NCBI GenBank assembly: GCA_004557125.1
Contig: SFET01000052.1
Coordinates: forward strand, 1-17,568
Length of the DNA: 17,568 nt
Reading direction: 5' to 3'
Source of the DNA: Clostridiales bacterium
GTDB lineage: Bacteria; Bacillota; Clostridia; Christensenellales; Aristaeellaceae
Below, piece after piece: positions 14,564 to 17,568 of the stretch. Within the stretch, counting starts at the first letter, position 1; the number at the start of each line of letters is the position of its first letter. The notes under the pieces are model-generated. The model was not told the DNA's origin and did no database searches. It worked only from the letters and a program-made list of their open reading frames with translations. The translations under genes were made by a program, and so were the position numbers.

Positions 14564-15427
14564 ATGAAAAAGGTACTTGCTCTCGCTCTGACCCTCATGA
14601 TGCTGCTGGGCTGCATGGCCATCGCCTCCGCCGAGGAGGTCAAGCCGGTGATCCTCGTGGTCAGCTTCGGCACCAGCTACAACGACAACCGCGAACTCAC
14701 CATCGGTGCGGTTGAGGCCGACATCCAGGCCGCCTACCCGGATTGGGAGGTGCGCCGCGCCTTCACCGCCCAGACCATCATCGATATCCTGGCTGAGCGC
14801 GACGGCATCCAGACCGACAACGTCACCGAGGCCATGGAGCGCCTGGTGGCCGACGGCGTGAAGAAGGTCGTCCTTCAGCCCACCCACCTGATGCACGGCT
14901 ATGAGTACGACGATGTGATCGCCGAGATCGCCCCCTACATCGACCAGTTCGATTCCTTCGCCATCGGCGAGCCGCTGCTCTCCTCCCTGGAGGACTGCGA
15001 GGCGGTCATCGACGCCCTGCTGGCTGAGAATGAGAACGTCGGCTCCGAGGACGTGGCGCTGGTCTACATGGGCCACGGCACCGAGCACTTCGCCAACGCC
15101 GTTTACAGCCAGCTGCAGGCCATGATGCACGCCGAGGGCTATGAGAACGCCTTCGTCGGCACCGTGGAGAGCTTCCCGGGCCTGGACGACATGCTCTCCC
15201 AGGTCGGCGTGTTCGGCGCGAGCAAGGTCATCCTTCAGCCCCTGATGGTGGTTGCGGGCGACCACGCCAACAACGACATGGCCGGCGACGAGGCGGATTC
15301 CTGGAAGACTGCCTTCACCGAGGCGGGCTACGAGGTCGAGTGCGTGATCGAGGGCCTCGGCCAGAACGCGGCGGTGCGCAACGTCTACGTGGAGCACGTG
15401 GGCGCAGCCATCGACAGCATCGGATAA
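14564..15427 (+). CDS. cbiK: CbiK-type cobaltochelatase with signal peptide (extracytoplasmic)
   Basis: This 287-residue protein matches the anaerobic sirohydrochlorin cobaltochelatase CbiK, a class II chelatase inserting Co2+ into sirohydrochlorin in B12 synthesis. Metal-binding His residues are visible as H171 in Y-M-G-H-G-T-E-H and H234 in V-A-G-D-H-A-N-N-D, the equivalents of Salmonella H145 and H207. Also present are V-S-F-G-T-S-Y (33-39), Q-P-T-H-L-M-H-G-Y-E-Y-D and E-S-F-P-G. Unlike cytoplasmic CbiK it starts with MKKVLALALTLMMLLGC then M-A-I-A-S-A-E-E, a signal peptide (cleavage likely after A23); an L-L-G-C string at 14-17 could alternatively be a lipobox. This recalls the periplasmic CbiK of Desulfovibrio. 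AAGGAAAGGAA (14544-14554) precedes ATG. It is the first gene after the B12 riboswitch. Confidence 0.9.
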   Translation: MKKVLALALTLMMLLGCMAIASAEEVKPVILVVSFGTSYNDNRELTIGAVEADIQAAYPDWEVRRAFTAQTIIDILAERDGIQTDNVTEAMERLVADGVKKVVLQPTHLMHGYEYDDVIAEIAPYIDQFDSFAIGEPLLSSLEDCEAVIDALLAENENVGSEDVALVYMGHGTEHFANAVYSQLQAMMHAEGYENAFVGTVESFPGLDDMLSQVGVFGASKVILQPLMVVAGDHANNDMAGDEADSWKTAFTEAGYEVECVIEGLGQNAAVRNVYVEHVGAAIDSIG

Positions 15428-15428
15428 G

Positions 15429-15461
15429 CTGGTGGACGGGGGAGCAAGCTCCCCCGCCACT
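15429..15461 (-). repeat. 33-bp dispersed repeat, copy B (inverted)
   Basis: This is the exact reverse complement of 6296-6328, with the same CGGGGGAGC-type hairpin. It begins two bases after the cbiK TAA. It may act as a stability or termination hairpin, though no T-run follows. Confidence 0.75.
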
Positions 15462-15473
15462 TCAACAGACTGC

Positions 15474-15538
15474 GGCGGGGTGAAGGCACCCCGCCCTACG
15501 CCTGTGCAGGGGCGATCTCCCCGTTTTGAGAGCGCCCC
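15474..15538. repeat. Two further GC-rich hairpins between cbiK and the next gene
   Basis: GGCGGGGTG (15474-15482), loop AAGG and CACCCCGCC (15487-15495) make a perfect 9-bp stem. GGGGCG (15509-15514) with CGCCCC (15533-15538), extended by TCTC/GAGA after one mismatch, makes a second. With copy B upstream, three strong hairpins lie in a 133-bp spacer, which may lower expression of the downstream genes relative to cbiK. Confidence 0.65.
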
Positions 15539-15561
15539 ATCCCGCAAGAAGGAGCATACAT

Positions 15562-16602
15562 ATGAAACAGAAACTTGCAAGCACACTGATTCTCGTCCTG
15601 ATCCTGACCACGCTCTGCGGCCTGTGCGCGGCTGCGGAATCCGCCCCGGCGGACGGCCTGTACAGCATCAGCGTATCCTCCAGCACGAAGATGTTCAAGG
15701 TGGTCGATTGCGCGCTGCGCGTCGAGGATGGCCGAATGACTGCCGTGCTCACCCTGAGCGGAACGGGATACGGCTACGTGTTCGCGGGAACGTCCGCCGA
15801 GGCGGAGGCCGCGCCGGAGGAGGCCTGGGCGCCCTACGTTGAGAACTGGGACGGCAAGTACACCTACGCAATCGAAATTCCCGCGCTGGATCAGGACGTC
15901 GCCGTGTCCGGCTTCTCCATGAAGTATCAGAAGTGGTACGACCGCACGCTGAACTTCTTCTCCAGCACCCTCACCGAGCGCGTGGACACCGCCCCCGACG
16001 GCGTGTACGACGGCGTGCTCCGCTCCGACGCCTCCCTGGAGGGCACGGCCTGCGTGCTCACTGCGAAGGGCGGCGCCATGACCGTGGAGCTGAGCGGCGA
16101 GGGCATCGATGCGCTCGCCATCGACGGTGCGGAGGTCGCGCCGGAGAACGGCACGCTGCGCTTCACCCTGCCCTCGCTGAACAAGCGCATTCCCGCGCAG
16201 GTGAACGGCGGCGACGCATATCTGCTGCTCAACAGCGCGGAGCTGACGGATCACAGCGTGGGCGCTGAGGACGGCGTGTACACCATCGACGTCAGGACGG
16301 ATTCCAATCTGCTGAAGATCACCGGCTGCGTGCTCAGCATCCGCAACGGCAAGATGACCGCCATGCTCACTGCCGGCAACAGCAGCTACGATTACCTGTA
16401 TCTGGGCCTTGCCAAGGATGCGCCCGACGACGAATCCGCCTGGATCCCCGCCGCGCCCGACGCCAGCGGCGCCTTCACCTACCTGGTGGAGATTCCCACC
16501 CTGGACAACGAAATTCCGGTCGCCACCCACTCGGCCAAGAAGTCGCTGTGGTACGACCGCAGCATCACTCTGGATTCCACCACCCTGCAGAGCCTGTCCT
16601 GA
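15562..16602 (+). CDS. Secreted protein of three related beta-rich repeat domains
   Basis: The 346-residue protein has a signal peptide (residues 1-24, ending L-C-A-A-A-E). Three copies of one domain follow. Domain 1 (31-137) has D-G-L-Y-S-I-S-V-S-S-S-T-K-M-F-K-V-V-D-C, G-R-M-T-A-V-L-T-L-S-G-T-G-Y and K-W-Y-D-R-T-L-N-F-F. Domain 3 (236-343) repeats this as D-G-V-Y-T-I-D-V, G-K-M-T-A-M-L-T and L-W-Y-D-R-S-I. Domain 2 (146-229) is shorter and lacks the W-Y-D-R and the middle loop. The Ser/Met-rich opening and Y-D-R-x-hydrophobic close recall NEAT haem-binding domains, but similarity is weak and unproven. GAAGGAG is placed seven bases before ATG. It follows cbiK in the B12-controlled operon and may capture a tetrapyrrole or metal. 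Confidence 0.75.
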   Translation: MKQKLASTLILVLILTTLCGLCAAAESAPADGLYSISVSSSTKMFKVVDCALRVEDGRMTAVLTLSGTGYGYVFAGTSAEAEAAPEEAWAPYVENWDGKYTYAIEIPALDQDVAVSGFSMKYQKWYDRTLNFFSSTLTERVDTAPDGVYDGVLRSDASLEGTACVLTAKGGAMTVELSGEGIDALAIDGAEVAPENGTLRFTLPSLNKRIPAQVNGGDAYLLLNSAELTDHSVGAEDGVYTIDVRTDSNLLKITGCVLSIRNGKMTAMLTAGNSSYDYLYLGLAKDAPDDESAWIPAAPDASGAFTYLVEIPTLDNEIPVATHSAKKSLWYDRSITLDSTTLQSLS

Positions 16603-16624
16603 TCGGACCAAAGAGGAGAACACC

Positions 16625-17568
16625 ATGAAAAAGCACGCCAATCGCCTGATCGCCCTGCTGGTATTGCTCGCAATGCTGCTGGGCACCTGCTATGCCACCG
16701 AGCTGCCCCTGGATGAGGGCGGGAACAACGAAGTCCCCGCTGCCAGCCAGAGCAGCGAACCGGTCTCCACCTCCGGTACGACCGGCGATCCCCTCGTGAG
16801 CATCAGCCCCGACACAACCCCCGATCCCGACGCAGTCACCGAGCCGGAAGCATCCGCCAGCCCCGATGCATCCACCGATCCGGAAGCCTCCGCTGAGCCG
16901 GAAGCCTCCACCGATCCGGTGGCATCCACTGAGCCGGATGCATCCGTCGAACCGGTGGTATCCTCCAGCCCCGAAGCGTCCGACGATCCCTACGGAATCA
17001 TGTTGCTCGACGATGATGAGGAAGAGGAGGATGGCCTGAACGGAACCACCGAGCCCGTGGACAACTCCACCACCCTGGCCGACGGCGCCTATGTTCCGGA
17101 GGGCTTCAGCTTCTCCGGCGGCACCGGCAAGACCAAGATCACCTGCGATCAGGTGCGGGTCTCCGGCGGCAAGTCCTATGCGACCATCGCCTTCAGCAGC
17201 TCCAGCTACGCCTACGTGAAGGCCAGCGGCGGCAAGTATCTCGCCAGCATCGTGGACGGCAAGTCCACCTTCGAGATCCCCGTGGCCCTCAACCGGAACA
17301 ACACCATCATCGGCATGACCACCGCCATGTCCACCCAGAAGGAGATCGAGTATGCGATCTGTGTGACCCTCACCGAGTCCCAGACCCCCGCCGAACCCGA
17401 GATCCCCGCCGAACCCGAGACGCCTGACGGGGACGAGACCTCTGTCGAGGACGGCGAGTATGATACGCCTGTGGACTCCAGCAGCTCCATGTTCAAGGTC
17501 GTCGCCTGCAAGCTGACCGCCAAAGACGGCAAGTACACCGCCACCATCACCCTCTCCGGCACCGGCTA
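16625..17568 (+). CDS. Secreted multi-domain protein with acidic Pro/Ser linker (runs off right edge)
   Basis: 314 codons are visible, open to the window end. A signal peptide (MKKHANRLIALLVLLAMLLG then T-C-Y-A) leads to a low-complexity linker (about 40-120) of repeated E-P-E-A-S, S-P-D-A-S and D-P-E-A-S units, then an acidic run D-D-D-E-E-E-E-D (129-136), typical of cell-surface stalks. A first domain (152-250) reads D-G-A-Y-V-P-E-G-F-S-F-S-G-G-T-G-K, A-T-I-A-F-S-S-S-S-Y-A-Y-V and N-N-T-I-I-G-M-T-T-A-M-S. After a short E-I-P-A-E-P-E-T-P linker, a second domain starts at about 276 (D-G-E-Y-D-T-P-V-D-S-S-S-S-M-F-K-V-V-A-C), the same type as in the preceding gene. GAGGAG precedes ATG. I know these domains from Clostridial surface proteins but not their ligand. 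Confidence 0.75.
   Translation, partial: MKKHANRLIALLVLLAMLLGTCYATELPLDEGGNNEVPAASQSSEPVSTSGTTGDPLVSISPDTTPDPDAVTEPEASASPDASTDPEASAEPEASTDPVASTEPDASVEPVVSSSPEASDDPYGIMLLDDDEEEEDGLNGTTEPVDNSTTLADGAYVPEGFSFSGGTGKTKITCDQVRVSGGKSYATIAFSSSSYAYVKASGGKYLASIVDGKSTFEIPVALNRNNTIIGMTTAMSTQKEIEYAICVTLTESQTPAEPEIPAEPETPDGDETSVEDGEYDTPVDSSSSMFKVVACKLTAKDGKYTATITLSGTG

Noticed and set aside
13921..14715. 264-codon plus-strand open frame
   Set aside because: It crosses the promoter, riboswitch, terminator and tandem repeat and ends inside cbiK in the wrong frame; the RNA features explain this region.
16690..16929. 79-codon minus-strand open frame rich in A-S-G-S repeats
   Set aside because: It is the antisense of the Pro/Ser/Ala linker of the plus-strand secreted protein.

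Overview
The window looks like a chromosomal segment from a GC-rich, low-complexity-leader Firmicute, most likely an uncultured gut Clostridia of the Christensenellales/Oscillospirales type. This is inferred from strong AGGAGG ribosome binding sites, many short Lys-rich signal peptides ending in A-E-E, extended -10 promoters (TGCTATAAT), TRAP transporters typical of these lineages, and GC-rich hairpin repeats between genes. No marker gene is present, so the taxonomy is a guess.

Region 1 (1-1077): the start of a minus-strand Hpt-domain protein running off the left edge, a small membrane protein (371-805, minus) with a near-consensus promoter, and a 61-residue hypothetical protein (892-1077, plus). 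A 33-bp perfect inverted repeat overlies the putative Hpt promoter, and a strong plus-strand promoter points antisense into the membrane protein gene.

Region 2 (1084-10528): a carbohydrate or sugar-acid catabolic locus. A divergent AraC-family regulator faces a run of plus-strand genes: a DapA/NanA-family aldolase, the TRAP transporter DctP-DctQ-DctM, a large GH106-like glycoside hydrolase without a signal peptide, a zinc-ribbon membrane protein and a YhcH/NanQ-type cupin anomerase. The likely logic is uptake of an acidic sugar by the TRAP system, intracellular glycoside cleavage, anomer or ring handling by YhcH, and aldol cleavage by the DapA-family enzyme under AraC control. The dctP gene is frameshifted, apparently by an internal deletion. 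A block of nested hairpins (6094-6384) separates the transporter from the hydrolase.

Region 3 (10662-13797, minus): a four-gene set encoding a Cys-rich small protein, an ABC ATPase, a MacB/FtsX-like permease with a His/Asp/Glu-rich extracytoplasmic loop, and a lipoprotein with a C-P-F-C motif. Together these suggest a transition-metal (probably zinc) export, uptake or metallochaperone system.

Region 4 (13948-17568, plus): a promoter, a cobalamin riboswitch with a 9-bp closing helix and B12 box, an intrinsic terminator, a tandem 60-bp repeat, then a CbiK-type cobaltochelatase with a signal peptide, a secreted protein built from three related beta-rich domains, and the start of another secreted protein combining an acidic Pro/Ser/Ala linker with two domain types, the second shared with its neighbour. 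This B12-controlled, extracytoplasmic chelatase plus repeat-domain envelope proteins is the best candidate for an undescribed system, perhaps capture and metal exchange of corrinoids, haem or other tetrapyrroles. Regions 3 and 4 are divergently transcribed from a shared spacer and may form one metal/tetrapyrrole island.
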